The notes: generated from the sequence alone by a model not told the origin. 64,000 bases of DNA from a bacterium (GCA_030430165.1 JAUIGL010000005.1:1-64000); one strand, 5' to 3'; positions 54,294 to 63,877 are shown, numbered from the stretch's first letter. Made by a program: numbers and translations.

Positions 54294-55727
54294 ATGACGC
54301 AAAGCGGTCGGGGCATGCTCGCGGCGATCCTGGTTACCTCGCTGGCGCTCAAGCTGCTGCTCTTGGTCCCAGCGCACCACACCCTGCCGAAGTTCGACTC
54401 GCTCTCGTACGTTTCGGTGGCTTCTCGGCTGGCCTACACGGGCGAGATCAAGACCCTGCGCGCTCCGGGTTACCCGCTTTTTCTCGCTGGAGTCTTCAAG
54501 GCGGGGCATCTGCTGGGTGTCGAAGTGCCGCTGCGGGAGGAGCTCATGGCGCGCCGGCCCGAGGTGGGGTTCGACGCGCTCGACCTGGCGCGCTTGGTGC
54601 AGGTGTTCCTCAGCACGCTTTCGGTCGGACTGTTGTTATGGCTGACGCTGCGCTTCTTCGACCAGCGCACGGCGCTCGCGGCGGCGGCGATCTTCGCGTT
54701 CTATCCTCAACTGGTCGGTTTCAGTCATCTCCTGTGGTCGGAGACGTTGTTCATCTTCCTGATGCTCGCCGCACTGTGCTCGGCGGTCGCGGTGAGCCGG
54801 CGGCCGACGCTGATCGGCGCGATCGCCTGCGGCCTACTGGTCGGCCTCAGCGCGCTGACCCGGCAGATCGGCTTGGTGCTGTCAGTGCTGCTGGCGTTGT
54901 GGGTCTGGGCCGACGTCGCCACCGCGGGTGCGGGAATCGGGTTGGGGTGGTCGACGGTTAGAGCGATGCTGTCGAATCGGTCCGGATTTCTCGCCGCGCT
55001 GGCGATCGTCGTCGCGACGATGATTCCGATCGTACCGTGGGCGCTGCACAATCTCGACGAGCACGGTCAGGTCGTGCTGATCTCGGCAACCGGCGGGGCG
55101 GGGTTGCTGTTCGGCGCCACCGACGACCCGGTGCGTGTGCTGCGCGAAGCCGACGATCGGAACCTGGCATTTCGCAACCTGGAGCGCGATCGGGTCGCCG
55201 GCGAAGTCGCCCGCGAGATCATCGCTCGAGACCCGGGCGCCTGGCTGGAGCGCTGCCTCACGCACAACCTGCCGGCGTTGTTTCAGCCCGTATTCGACGG
55301 ACCGATCAAGCACCTGCTGTGGATCGATTGGGGCTACCGTGAGCAGCCCGCGTGGTTGGTTCGTGCGCTGATCGTCCTGTTGTGCGGCAGCTATGCCGCG
55401 CTCCTGGTCGCCGCGACCTGTGGCGTCTGGGCGACCAGGGAGCGGCGCTACACGGTTCTATTCCTGCTCCTGTTGGCGGGGTGGCTGGCGTCGCACTTGT
55501 TCATTCTCGGCGTGACCCGCCACCGGCTGCCGCTGGAAACGCTGGCGGCGGTGCCGGCGGGGTTCGCGGTCACGCGGAGCCCGCGAGAGCTGGCGGCGGG
55601 TCTCAATACAGCGCGCTTGGTCGGAGTTGCGATCACCTTGCTCGCTCTCGGGGGACTCTTGGTGATGAGCGATCTCGGCAAGATCAGGATGTTCTGGGCG
55701 GCCGCCGGGGCGAAGTTCGGTGGCTAG
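54294..55727 (+). CDS. Membrane glycosyltransferase, GT39/ArnT-like
   Basis: 477 aa with about eleven helices. The first periplasmic loop has the acidic substrate motif PKFDSLSYVSVASRLAYTGE, and the helix pattern FDQRTALAAAAIFAFYPQLVGFSHLLWSETLF matches GT-C enzymes of the PMT/ArnT type. These use polyprenyl-phosphate sugars to glycosylate lipid or protein at the periplasmic face. ATG at 54294 chosen because the frame upstream to 54057 has no hydrophobic start or ribosome site. Stop TAG is part of a CTAG that begins a mobile-element relic. Acceptor unknown. Confidence 0.78.
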   Translation: MTQSGRGMLAAILVTSLALKLLLLVPAHHTLPKFDSLSYVSVASRLAYTGEIKTLRAPGYPLFLAGVFKAGHLLGVEVPLREELMARRPEVGFDALDLARLVQVFLSTLSVGLLLWLTLRFFDQRTALAAAAIFAFYPQLVGFSHLLWSETLFIFLMLAALCSAVAVSRRPTLIGAIACGLLVGLSALTRQIGLVLSVLLALWVWADVATAGAGIGLGWSTVRAMLSNRSGFLAALAIVVATMIPIVPWALHNLDEHGQVVLISATGGAGLLFGATDDPVRVLREADDRNLAFRNLERDRVAGEVAREIIARDPGAWLERCLTHNLPALFQPVFDGPIKHLLWIDWGYREQPAWLVRALIVLLCGSYAALLVAATCGVWATRERRYTVLFLLLLAGWLASHLFILGVTRHRLPLETLAAVPAGFAVTRSPRELAAGLNTARLVGVAITLLALGGLLVMSDLGKIRMFWAAAGAKFGG

Positions 55728-55735
55728 CAGTCCGT
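55724..55735. repeat. Possible solitary tip of the MITE-like element
   Basis: CTAGCAGTCCGT matches the first 12 bases of the terminal repeat of the element at 35205. It again overlaps the TAG stop of the upstream gene. The next bases (CGGCAAATC) no longer match, so it is a relic at most. Confidence 0.4.
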
Positions 55736-55762
55736 CGGCAAATCTTGGATGCTGAGGAGATC

Positions 55763-56626
55763 GTGTCTGTCGAGGACCTCAAGACAAAGCTGCGTTACGT
55801 ACGCGTCTCCGGATCGGAGGATCTGTCGCGTTTTCCGGACTTTCTCATCGTCGGTCCGCAGCGTACCGGAACCACCTGGCTACACGCCCACCTGCGTTTC
55901 CACCCGGAGATCTTCCTCAGCGAGCCCAAGGAGATCTTCTTCTTTTCCCGGCTCAAGATGCGCGGCGACGCTCGCTTCGAGTCGGATGAGCTGGCCTGGT
56001 ATCTGCGATTCTTCGACGAGCCGCTGTGGCGCCGCGCTGCCAAGTCGGCGATGTGCCTGCGCCGCTCGCGATCCGTCTACCGCCCAGTGGTGCGCGGTGA
56101 AGCCACCGCGAGCTATGCGGCGATGGACGAGGACCTGATCGACGAGGTCGTCGCGATCAACCCCGATATCAAGGTGGTGACGATGGTTCGCGACCCGGTG
56201 GACCGCGCCTGGTCGCACGCGAAGAAGGACCTCGTTCGCAAGACCGGCCGCAGTGTCTCCGAGATCGATCCGGCCGAGTTCGAAGCGTTCTTTTCGGACG
56301 ACTATCAGCTGCGCTGCGCCGACTACGCGGGCAACCACCGCCGTTGGCGCGAGCGGCTGCAGCCGGAGAACCTGTTCGTCGGTTTCTTCGAGGACGTCGA
56401 CCAGCGGCCGGCTCAGTTCCTGCGCGACGCGATGTCGTTTCTCGGCGTTCACAGCGACGATCGCTACGTGACCGCCGACGTGCACGAGCAGGTCAATCCG
56501 ACCGCCGGGACACCGATTCCCGACCGCCATCGCGCCTACCTGGAGAACCTGCTGCGCGATCAGGTGGCCTGGGTCGCCGAGCTCGGCGCGGCGCGGGCGA
56601 GCCAGGGCCGCGCCGCGGCTTCTTGA
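55763..56626 (+). CDS. Sulfotransferase
   Basis: 287 aa, cytosolic. The 5'-phosphosulfate loop GPQRTGTTWLH and the 3'-phosphate motif RDPVDRAWSHA are those of PAPS-dependent sulfotransferases (Sulfotransfer_1/heparan NDST-like). It adds sulfate to a hydroxyl or amine of an unknown acceptor, plausibly a glycan or lipid made by the upstream glycosyltransferase. The GTG at 55763 has GAGGAG 6 nt upstream; the open frame back to 55352 overlaps the glycosyltransferase and is rejected. It is 35 bp behind that gene and likely shares its transcript. Confidence 0.87.
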   Translation: MSVEDLKTKLRYVRVSGSEDLSRFPDFLIVGPQRTGTTWLHAHLRFHPEIFLSEPKEIFFFSRLKMRGDARFESDELAWYLRFFDEPLWRRAAKSAMCLRRSRSVYRPVVRGEATASYAAMDEDLIDEVVAINPDIKVVTMVRDPVDRAWSHAKKDLVRKTGRSVSEIDPAEFEAFFSDDYQLRCADYAGNHRRWRERLQPENLFVGFFEDVDQRPAQFLRDAMSFLGVHSDDRYVTADVHEQVNPTAGTPIPDRHRAYLENLLRDQVAWVAELGAARASQGRAAAS

Positions 56627-56627
56627 T

Positions 56628-58931
56628 TCAGCTCGCGGTCGAGCTCGGCCACCGACCCCAGGTGGCGTCCGCCCAAGCCCCGACGTAGCAAGCCGCGGCG
56701 AGCAGCCCGGCGACGGTGAAGCCGAAGATCATCGCCACCACCACTCCGAGCACCGAGGCCAAAACGGACGCGATACCGTTGACACCCCACGCGTAGGGTA
56801 GCGCCAGGGGGTGCAGAGCTTCCATCCTGCGCAGACCGAGCGGCATGGCCATGCCGAGGCAGGTGGCGATCGGCGCAACCAGCAGGATCGATACGACGAC
56901 GCGCCCAGCTAGCGGCAACCAGATGAGCTGGCGCAGCAACGGCTGCAGGAAGAAGGCGCTGGCGACGATCAGCAGCACCACGGTGCCGAGCGCGGCTCGC
57001 ATCGCCGACCGCGCGTCGAGTGAAGTGGTCATTGCCGAGCCGACTCCGGAGAAGATCAGCAGCGTGAACAGGACCACCGACAGCGCGTAGGTCGGGTAGC
57101 CGAGGAAGAGGACCAGGCGCTGGATCAGGGTAATCTCGACCAGCAGGAAGCCGAGCCCGATGAACCAGAAGTAGCCGAGCGAGGCGATCGGCGGACGGCT
57201 CGCGCCCGGCGCCATCCACAACGGAGCGACGAAGGCGATCAGCGACAGGACCGCGAGGATGAACGCGGTCAGCATCAGCATCTTGAACGGGTTGGCGCCG
57301 TATATGGTGCTGTTCTCTCGCGGCGACCAGAACGAGCGCAGTCGCGACATGTTGAAGAAGAACGGCTTGTCGTCGGTGGGAGGGCAGACGTTGAGCTCGA
57401 AGCTGTTGCAGAATACCTCGACTCCCTTGGCCTCTAGCTCCTTCCACTCGTCCTCTGTGCCGCCACGCGGACCGTAAACCACTCCCTGTCCGCGCGCTTT
57501 GGCGAGGCGCTCGATCAGCGCCAGCTCCTCCGCGGTGTACGGCTCGAGCCGGAGCAGCACGGTTCCACTCGGCGGACCGAGGAAATCGCGCCCCTTGATC
57601 ACCACCATGTGATCGCGCGGGTTGTCGATGCCGCGCGCCTCGAGCGAGGCCTGGGCGAGGACGGCGACTCTGAGGGCTTCGGTGCCGACCAGCTCGTAGA
57701 GCCGAGAGACGTTGAGGATCCCCTTCGGCTTGAGGTGATCGAGGTACTCTTGGAACGCCTCGACCGTGTACAGGTTGTTCTCGGCGAGCGCGAAGCCCTG
57801 GGCCGCGTTGGCGCTCAGGGTGTCGGTGAAGCCGAGATGGATCTGGTCGTAGAGCGTGTCGCGCGAGGCCAGCGCCGATCGACCGTCGCCGATCACGGTC
57901 GAAACGTTGGCGCGCGAGTAGGGCCGGCCCGACAAGTGTCCGAGGTCGCCGTCGACGACCATCCGAATGCCCTCGTTGAGCTCGATGACGTCGACCGTCT
58001 GGCCGAGCGAGAGCGCAGTGTAGATGTCGCGGCCGCCACCGCCGCCGATGATCAGAGCGTGTCCGGGGCCGGTCAGCTCATAGCCGATGCTCTGCGGGCC
58101 CGTCCTCAGGATCTCCCAGGTCGGCAGCTGGTCGCCGCGCACGATCGGCACCGGCGCGTAGGCGCGGTCGTATAGGAGGAAAGCGAAGTCCTTGCTGCGT
58201 TCCGAAGCGTAGCCGAAGGAACGGGTGAGTGGTGTCCAGTGCTCTCCCACCGGTTCGCCCTGGCGACCGCTGTGTCCCGGATCGAGATAGAGAATCGAGG
58301 TGGTGCTGCCGAGGATCAGGAGGGCGATACTGGTGACCGCCGCGGCGCCGGCGAAGCGGCGTACGACCCCATCTTGGCTGTAGAGGATCGCTGCTGCTGC
58401 TGCGACCAGCGCCAATCCGACGACCAGATTCGGCGCCGGTCCGAGCCACAGCACCGGCACGGCGAGCAGGGCGCCGATCCCGGCGCCGATCAGATCGGCG
58501 GCGTAGACGATGCCGATCGAGGAGGAGAAGCGCGTGATCGCGAGTGCGACTACGACTCCGGACAGGAACGGGGGGATCGAGGCAAGCGCGCAGGCGACCG
58601 CGAATCGAAAGATGAAGCCGGAATCCATTTTCCCGGCCATCGCCAGGTCGAGCTGGACGAGGAGGAGCGGGAGCAGAGCGAGGGACAGCGCGAACCAGGC
58701 CGACCACTTGCCGAGCTCGCGGTTCGACTCTTTGGCGAACCAATGCGGCCAGATATAGACCGCCAGCGCGCCGGCGCCTGTACCGAGGAGCGACAGCGAG
58801 ATTGCGAGAAAGCTGAAGTGGTAGGCGAGGACCGAGCTGAAGATCCGGGTGAGGAGGATCTGCAGGGCGAGCGCCGCGGCAGTGACCAGAGCCAGTGCCA
58901 GGAGCGCGCCGGGGCGCGGTTGATTCGACAT
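56628..58931 (-). CDS. Membrane-bound spermidine-synthase-like protein
   Basis: 767 aa. About eight N-terminal helices are followed by a spermidine-synthase fold (LIIGGGGGRDIYTALSLGQTVDVIELN, VIGDGRSALASRDTLYDQIHLG) and seven more C-terminal helices. Spermidine synthases are normally soluble; this fused membrane form is a known but uncharacterised group, and the aminopropyl-donor pocket is not clearly conserved. ATG at 58931, eight residues inside the longer frame. Its stop is only 1 bp from the sulfotransferase stop (convergent). Role unknown. Confidence 0.8.
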   Translation of the reverse strand: MSNQPRPGALLALALVTAAALALQILLTRIFSSVLAYHFSFLAISLSLLGTGAGALAVYIWPHWFAKESNRELGKWSAWFALSLALLPLLLVQLDLAMAGKMDSGFIFRFAVACALASIPPFLSGVVVALAITRFSSSIGIVYAADLIGAGIGALLAVPVLWLGPAPNLVVGLALVAAAAAILYSQDGVVRRFAGAAAVTSIALLILGSTTSILYLDPGHSGRQGEPVGEHWTPLTRSFGYASERSKDFAFLLYDRAYAPVPIVRGDQLPTWEILRTGPQSIGYELTGPGHALIIGGGGGRDIYTALSLGQTVDVIELNEGIRMVVDGDLGHLSGRPYSRANVSTVIGDGRSALASRDTLYDQIHLGFTDTLSANAAQGFALAENNLYTVEAFQEYLDHLKPKGILNVSRLYELVGTEALRVAVLAQASLEARGIDNPRDHMVVIKGRDFLGPPSGTVLLRLEPYTAEELALIERLAKARGQGVVYGPRGGTEDEWKELEAKGVEVFCNSFELNVCPPTDDKPFFFNMSRLRSFWSPRENSTIYGANPFKMLMLTAFILAVLSLIAFVAPLWMAPGASRPPIASLGYFWFIGLGFLLVEITLIQRLVLFLGYPTYALSVVLFTLLIFSGVGSAMTTSLDARSAMRAALGTVVLLIVASAFFLQPLLRQLIWLPLAGRVVVSILLVAPIATCLGMAMPLGLRRMEALHPLALPYAWGVNGIASVLASVLGVVVAMIFGFTVAGLLAAACYVGAWADATWGRWPSSTAS

Positions 58932-58972
58932 AAGCAGGCACCTATAGCCTAACAAGGGCGTCGGAAGTCAAT

Positions 58973-60403
58973 ATGGGAACGGTTGTGGAGGACGGCCCGG
59001 GACGGTCGCGATCGGCCGGTCGTCTGATCCGGGCGGTCATTCTGACGGGCTTGGTGGCCACCGCGGGCACCGTGCTCGCCGACCCGGAACAACCTGGCGG
59101 CGCTTCGGCCAGGCGCCCTGATATCCAGATCCTCTTGGTCGACACCCTGCGCGCCGATCGGCTCGGTACCTATGGTGCGGCGCGCTCTACCGATCCAAAT
59201 TTGCAACGACTCGCGTTGTCGTCGGTCGTCTTCGAACAGACCTGGGCGACGGCGTCGTGGACCCTGCCGTCGACCGCATCGGTGCTCACCGGCACATATC
59301 CGTCGGTTCACGGGGTGCGGGCGAAGCGTGGCTCCGACGCGGAGGTCCACACCCTGCGCGACGGCGTGACTACGCTCGCCGAAGTACTGCGCGCGGAGGG
59401 GTACTACACGATCGCCTTGATCGCGAACTTCTGGCTGGAGGCGCACCACGGTCTCGACCGCGGCTTCGACCACTACACTCTTGGCGGAAGAACCAAGACG
59501 CCGGCGCGGACTTTGCACAAGCAAGCGCGCGCCCTGCTCGAAAAGGCGCCTCCGGACAAACCGGTCTTTCTCTACCTGCACTATCTCGACGTGCACGCTC
59601 CCTACACGCCGGCCGATGTCGAGCTCGCACCGCTCGATCGGGAGATCGCCGAAACACAGCTCACCAAACCGCAGTGGGCGCGCGTGCGATCGACTCTGCG
59701 CGGCTACCGCGGCCAGGTTCCACCCAAGCTGGGGGTTCTGTTCGACGCCTACGACAAGGGGATCTACCGCTGGGACCGCGACTTCGGAGCCTGGGTCGAA
59801 TGGCTGCGGCGCAGCGGTCGACTCGAACGTACGGTCATGGCGGTCACTTCCGACCACGGCGAAGAGTTCGCCGAGCACGGCGGATGGCTGCACGGCGGCA
59901 CTCTCTACGAAGAGCAGATTCGCGTTCCCTGGGTTCTCCACGCCCCCGGCTTGTCGCCGGCGCGGGTCGATCGCCCGACCAGCATCGCCGACATCGCGCC
60001 GACCGTGTTGAGCCTGGCGGGGATCGGGGCTCCCAAGACGATGCACGGTGTGGCGCAGGTTCGCCCGGGCACCACCAAGCTGGCCGAGGGTAAGCCCGAT
60101 CGGACGGTCTTTGCCGAGTTGAGCTCCGACGGAGGCGGAGTCTGGGGATCGAAGGCGGCGCGCGCCGCGCGCCGCGGCGACCACAAGGTGATCGGTCGCC
60201 GCGCCGGCTATATCTCCTTCGATTTGTCGACCGATCCGCGCGAGAAGTCGGCGACGCCGGCGCCGAAAGACCTGGTGAATCTTGTCGACGAGCTACACGA
60301 CGCCTACAACGAGGTCGGCCAGGGGCTCGGCGACACGAAGTCGGTCGAAATGTCGGACGAGCTCAAGGAGCGCCTGCGTGCTCTCGGTTACGACGTCGAC
60401 TGA
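58973..60403 (+). CDS. Exported sulfatase-superfamily enzyme (Thr type)
   Basis: 476 aa. The N-terminal region 15-36 looks like a signal peptide, so it acts outside the cytoplasm. Metal-binding D57 in LLVDTLRADRLG and TSDHGEEFAEHGGW are typical. The nucleophile loop WTLPSTASVLTG has Thr97 instead of formylglycine Cys/Ser, as in the enzyme at 8288. Substrates could be phosphate or sulfate esters. It lies 41 bp from the divergent spermidine-synthase-like gene and ends 30 bp before the stop of ilvE (convergent). Confidence 0.82.
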   Translation: MGTVVEDGPGRSRSAGRLIRAVILTGLVATAGTVLADPEQPGGASARRPDIQILLVDTLRADRLGTYGAARSTDPNLQRLALSSVVFEQTWATASWTLPSTASVLTGTYPSVHGVRAKRGSDAEVHTLRDGVTTLAEVLRAEGYYTIALIANFWLEAHHGLDRGFDHYTLGGRTKTPARTLHKQARALLEKAPPDKPVFLYLHYLDVHAPYTPADVELAPLDREIAETQLTKPQWARVRSTLRGYRGQVPPKLGVLFDAYDKGIYRWDRDFGAWVEWLRRSGRLERTVMAVTSDHGEEFAEHGGWLHGGTLYEEQIRVPWVLHAPGLSPARVDRPTSIADIAPTVLSLAGIGAPKTMHGVAQVRPGTTKLAEGKPDRTVFAELSSDGGGVWGSKAARAARRGDHKVIGRRAGYISFDLSTDPREKSATPAPKDLVNLVDELHDAYNEVGQGLGDTKSVEMSDELKERLRALGYDVD

Positions 60404-60433
60404 GACCGGTGGGTCGAGTCGGCGCGGTGCCCT

Positions 60434-61354
60434 CTACTGCAGCGGGCTGGGTGAGTACTTGACCGCCTTGGCGCCCGGTTCGCGCTCCCAAGCCGGTTCG
60501 CCTTCGATTCGCACCAGCTGTTGAAAGGCGTCGCGCAGGCGAATCGTGACCGGACCGACCTGACCGCGGCCGATCGAGCGGCCGTCGAAGTTGGCGATCG
60601 GCATCAGCTCGGCGCCGGTTCCGGTCAAGAAAGCCTCGTCGGCGGTGTGCAGGTCGTAGCGCGTCAGTCTGGCCTCGCTGGCGGCGATGTTCTCTTGCTT
60701 TGCCAGCGCGAGGATGACGCCGCGGGTGATTCCCTCGAGGGCGCCGTCTTGCGGCGAGGGGGTGAAGATCGCGCCATTGCGGACGACGAACAGATTGTCG
60801 GCGGTGCACTCGGCGATGAAGCCCTCGCGATTGAGCAGGATCGCCTCGTGCGCGTTGGCGACGCGGGCGTCGATCTTGGCGAGGATGTTCTTGAGATAGT
60901 TGAGCGACTTGATGCGCGGGTCGATCGCCTCGTGTGAAACCTGGCGGGTCGGAGCGGTGACGACGTGGACCCCGCCCTCGTACAGCTCGCGCGGGTAGAC
61001 CGCGACCTGGTCGACGATGATGATGATCGACGGGTTCGGGCACGAGCTCGGGTCGATGCCGAGCGCGCCTTCGCCTCGTGTCACGACCAGGCGGATGTAG
61101 CCGTCTTCGCAGCGGTTGCGCGACACCGCTTCGGTGACCGTGCTGGCCAGCTTGGCCAGTGACATCGGAATCTCCATGGCGATCCCGGTTGCCGATCGGT
61201 AAAGCCGGTCGAGGTGTTCGCGCAGGCGGAAGATGCGGCGCGAGTAGACGCGGATTCCCTCGAATACGCCGTCGCCGTAGAGCAATCCGTGGTCGAAGAC
61301 GGAGACTTTCGCGTCTTCGCGGGCCAGCCACTGGCCGTCGATGTAGATCTGCAT
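60434..61354 (-). CDS. ilvE: Branched-chain amino acid aminotransferase
   Basis: 306 aa PLP enzyme of fold type IV; last step of Leu/Ile/Val synthesis and first of their breakdown. Signature: YIDGQWLAREDAKVSVFDHGLLYGDGVFEGIRVY at the start, catalytic Lys in SLNYLKNILAKI, and DEAFLTGTGAELMPI. The ATG at 61354 starts exactly at the family start; the frame to 61396 is extra. Length is normal. The gene follows the enoyl-CoA hydratase gene on the same strand with 114 bp between. Confidence 0.93.
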   Translation of the reverse strand: MQIYIDGQWLAREDAKVSVFDHGLLYGDGVFEGIRVYSRRIFRLREHLDRLYRSATGIAMEIPMSLAKLASTVTEAVSRNRCEDGYIRLVVTRGEGALGIDPSSCPNPSIIIIVDQVAVYPRELYEGGVHVVTAPTRQVSHEAIDPRIKSLNYLKNILAKIDARVANAHEAILLNREGFIAECTADNLFVVRNGAIFTPSPQDGALEGITRGVILALAKQENIAASEARLTRYDLHTADEAFLTGTGAELMPIANFDGRSIGRGQVGPVTIRLRDAFQQLVRIEGEPAWEREPGAKAVKYSPSPLQ

Positions 61355-61468
61355 GGTGGGGGGAGTTTCGGGGTTCGTCGGCAGAACTGCAAGCACTAGG
61401 AGGCAGGTTGCAGCATCGTGGAAAGGAGCCTGGAGGGCAGCGTCGGAGGGGAGAGCGCTCGGGGCTGA

Positions 61469-62311
61469 TCAGGCGTCGGGCTTGCCGCTGGAGACGCGGG
61501 CGAACTCGGGCGATCTCTTCTCCATGAAGGCGCGAACCCCTTCGCCGAAGTCGGGGCGCTTGAAGCTCTCGAGCATCAGCCCGAACGCTTCTTTTTCTGC
61601 GTCCCCGAGGTTGGTCATCAAGCTCCGGTAGACCTGTCGCTTGATGATCGCCATCGACGTCGGAGAGCAGTTGGCGGCCAGTTGCTCGATGTAGTCGCGC
61701 GCCTCGCTGAGCAGTGAGTCGTGTTCGCAGACTCGGTTGACCAGCCCCATGCGGAAGGCTTCCGAGGCGTCGATCTTTCGTCCCGAGAACAGCAGGTCGA
61801 GTGTGTTGGCCGGTCCGATCAGACGCGGCAGCAACCAGCCGCTCGCCCACTCGGCGATCAGGCCGCGTTGCGGAAACGCGGTCAGGAAGCTGGCGCGATC
61901 GGAAGCGAAGCGCAGGTCGCAACACACCGAGATCGGTACCGCCATCCCGGCGACCGGCCCGTTGATGGCGGCGATTACCGGTTTGCTGACCGATAGCAGA
62001 TAGGTGTAGGTGCCGCGGAACGACTCCCCCATGTCGGGATTGCCCGGATCCGCGGCGAGCTCTTCCGGCGTCGTCTCGCGGTTCCCGCCCTTGGCGAGTC
62101 CCTGCAGCACTTTCATGTCGGCGCCCGCGCAAAATCCGCGACCGGCGCCTGTAATGATGATCCCGACTACGGACTCATCACCCTCCGCCGCCGCCATGGC
62201 GTGCTTGACCTCGGCTGCCATTTGGTTGGTCCAGGCGTTGAGCCGGTCGGGACGGTTGAGAGTGATGATCGCGGCGGGCTCGGCGACTTCGTAGGTGATT
62301 TGCTCGTACAT
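61469..62311 (-). CDS. Enoyl-CoA hydratase/isomerase
   Basis: 280 aa crotonase-fold enzyme. NRPDRLNAW and ITGAGRGFCAGADMKVL give the first oxyanion part; GPVAGMAVPISVCCDLRFAS gives the second, with A-G-M in place of A-G-G. The catalytic Glu position of true hydratases is not clear, so isomerase or other crotonase chemistry is possible. ATG at 62311; the longer frame to 62347 is not needed. Fits with the acyl-CoA dehydrogenases earlier in the window as fatty-acid or branched-chain catabolism. Confidence 0.88.
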   Translation of the reverse strand: MYEQITYEVAEPAAIITLNRPDRLNAWTNQMAAEVKHAMAAAEGDESVVGIIITGAGRGFCAGADMKVLQGLAKGGNRETTPEELAADPGNPDMGESFRGTYTYLLSVSKPVIAAINGPVAGMAVPISVCCDLRFASDRASFLTAFPQRGLIAEWASGWLLPRLIGPANTLDLLFSGRKIDASEAFRMGLVNRVCEHDSLLSEARDYIEQLAANCSPTSMAIIKRQVYRSLMTNLGDAEKEAFGLMLESFKRPDFGEGVRAFMEKRSPEFARVSSGKPDA

Positions 62312-62356
62312 GAGAGGGAGTTTCTGCCCAGACCGAACGAGTTTCAAGCCCGCCGG

Positions 62357-62965
62357 CTACACGGTGTCCCACTCGCGATCGACGGTGCGGTGAGAGAAGT
62401 AGATGACCGGCAGCATCAGGAAGAAGGCGCTCGACAGGTAGAGGTCGATGAGCGCCGCCGCCGCGCCGAGAAAATTGATCAGCACGCCGAGCAGAATGCG
62501 GTGGCGCATGCTCGAATCGACTTCGGCGGGGATGGTTCGAGTCAGTCCATGGTGCTGGGCGTATCCCCACATCGCGTAAAGGGTGAATCCGCAGGCGATG
62601 TTGGCGCCGGCGAAGAGGAGCGTGGTGACGTACTCGTTGTGGTACGCGGTGCGCAGGTCGGTCAGGAACGGCAGCAAGGTGAGGGGCAGCAGGAACAGGA
62701 TGTTGAGCCAGAAAAAGGTCCGGTCGGCGATCGTGAGGTAACGCATCATCGCCGTGTGGAGCACCCAGTAGGCAGCGACGATGCCGAAGCTGACGACGTA
62801 GGCGACGAAGGGCTTGGCGAGCTTGCGGAAGAACTCGATGAGCGCGTCGTGTCCGAAGCGGTGCTCGGGCACTTCGAAGCTCAGGACGAGGATGGTGATG
62901 ACGATCGCCAGGACCCCGTCGGTGAGTGCCTTGAGCCGTTCCAGTTCCATTGTGGGCTTGGTCAT
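62357..62965 (-). CDS. TMEM175-family potassium-channel-like protein
   Basis: 202 aa with six helices. The first helix carries RLKALTDGVLAIVITILVLSFEVP, the TMEM175/DUF1211 signature (RxxxFSDGVxAIxxT; here LTDG). Bacterial TMEM175 proteins are tetrameric K+ leak channels in the inner membrane. ATG at 62965; a second at 62950 is possible. It lies 45 bp upstream of the enoyl-CoA hydratase start on the same strand. Confidence 0.85.
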   Translation of the reverse strand: MTKPTMELERLKALTDGVLAIVITILVLSFEVPEHRFGHDALIEFFRKLAKPFVAYVVSFGIVAAYWVLHTAMMRYLTIADRTFFWLNILFLLPLTLLPFLTDLRTAYHNEYVTTLLFAGANIACGFTLYAMWGYAQHHGLTRTIPAEVDSSMRHRILLGVLINFLGAAAALIDLYLSSAFFLMLPVIYFSHRTVDREWDTV

Positions 62966-63145
62966 GACGTCGGGTGGTCTCCCGATGGCCGGCAGACCGG
63001 CCGTTTTCCGCGATCATTTGTGCGCCTGGTGGCGCCGATGAGGAATACTACCAAGCACCGCTAACGCGCAAAGCCGGCCCACTTGCAGTGGCGCTCGCGT
63101 CGGGGGACGCTTGAATCTCAGACGGGCACTGCCCACACTCGCCCG

Positions 63146-63877
63146 GTGTCGGTTCGTGTACAAATCGCCGGTGTTTCCGATCTCGACGAAGCGCTCGCTA
63201 CCGAGCGTGCCGGCGCCGACGCGCTCGGCTTCACGGTGCGGCTGCCGCACGGGATCCACGACGGTCTCACCGAGGAGAAGGCGCGCAACCTGATCGCCGG
63301 CCTGCCGCCGTTCGTTTCGACGGTGGCGATCACCTACGTCGACAACGCGCGCGAGGCGGTCGAGTTGTGTCGCTATCTGGGAGTTTCGACCGTGCAGCTA
63401 CACGGCGATTTTCCGACGTCGGACATCCCGCTGCTGCGCGCCGGGTTGCCGCATCTGCGGATCATCCGCGCGTTGATCGTCACCGGCCCGGAGAGCCTCG
63501 ACCGATTGCGCGACGTGCAGCGCAAGGTAGATGCCTTGATTCTCGATACCTACGACCCCGACACCGGTCGCCGCGGAGCCACCGGCAAGACACACGACTG
63601 GTCGATCAGCGCCGAGGTCGTTGCGCGGGCGCGCGTGCCGGTGATCCTCGCCGGCGGCCTGACCCCCGAGAACGTCGCCGAGGCGATCGCCACGGTGCGC
63701 CCCTGGGCGGTCGACGTGCACACCGGCGTCGAGGACGCCGACGGAAGGCGCGACCTCGACAAGGTCCGCGCCTTCGTACGCAACGCCAAGAACACGGTGG
63801 TGCCGCAGGTAGAAGCGCAGCGACCGACGAGAGTCGGCCCGAAAAAATGGGGCAGCCGCAGGCGTAGGGAGCGGTAG
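63146..63877 (+). CDS. TrpF-like protein without the catalytic cysteine
   Basis: 243 aa (beta/alpha)8 protein. Phosphoribosylanthranilate isomerase normally starts with K-[IV]-C-G; here the same place reads RVQIAG, with Ala for the catalytic Cys. The usual SPRYV loop is also missing (PHGIHDG). The rest fits TrpF: LDEALATERAGADALGF, VQLHGD, LILDTYDPDTGRRGATGKTHDW (holding the conserved Asp), and ILAGGLTPENVAEAI. It therefore probably does not make CdRP, or uses different residues. The C-terminus has an extra basic tail. GTG at 63146 chosen over the longer frame; no clear ribosome site. No other trp gene is nearby. Confidence 0.72.
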   Translation: MSVRVQIAGVSDLDEALATERAGADALGFTVRLPHGIHDGLTEEKARNLIAGLPPFVSTVAITYVDNAREAVELCRYLGVSTVQLHGDFPTSDIPLLRAGLPHLRIIRALIVTGPESLDRLRDVQRKVDALILDTYDPDTGRRGATGKTHDWSISAEVVARARVPVILAGGLTPENVAEAIATVRPWAVDVHTGVEDADGRRDLDKVRAFVRNAKNTVVPQVEAQRPTRVGPKKWGSRRRRER

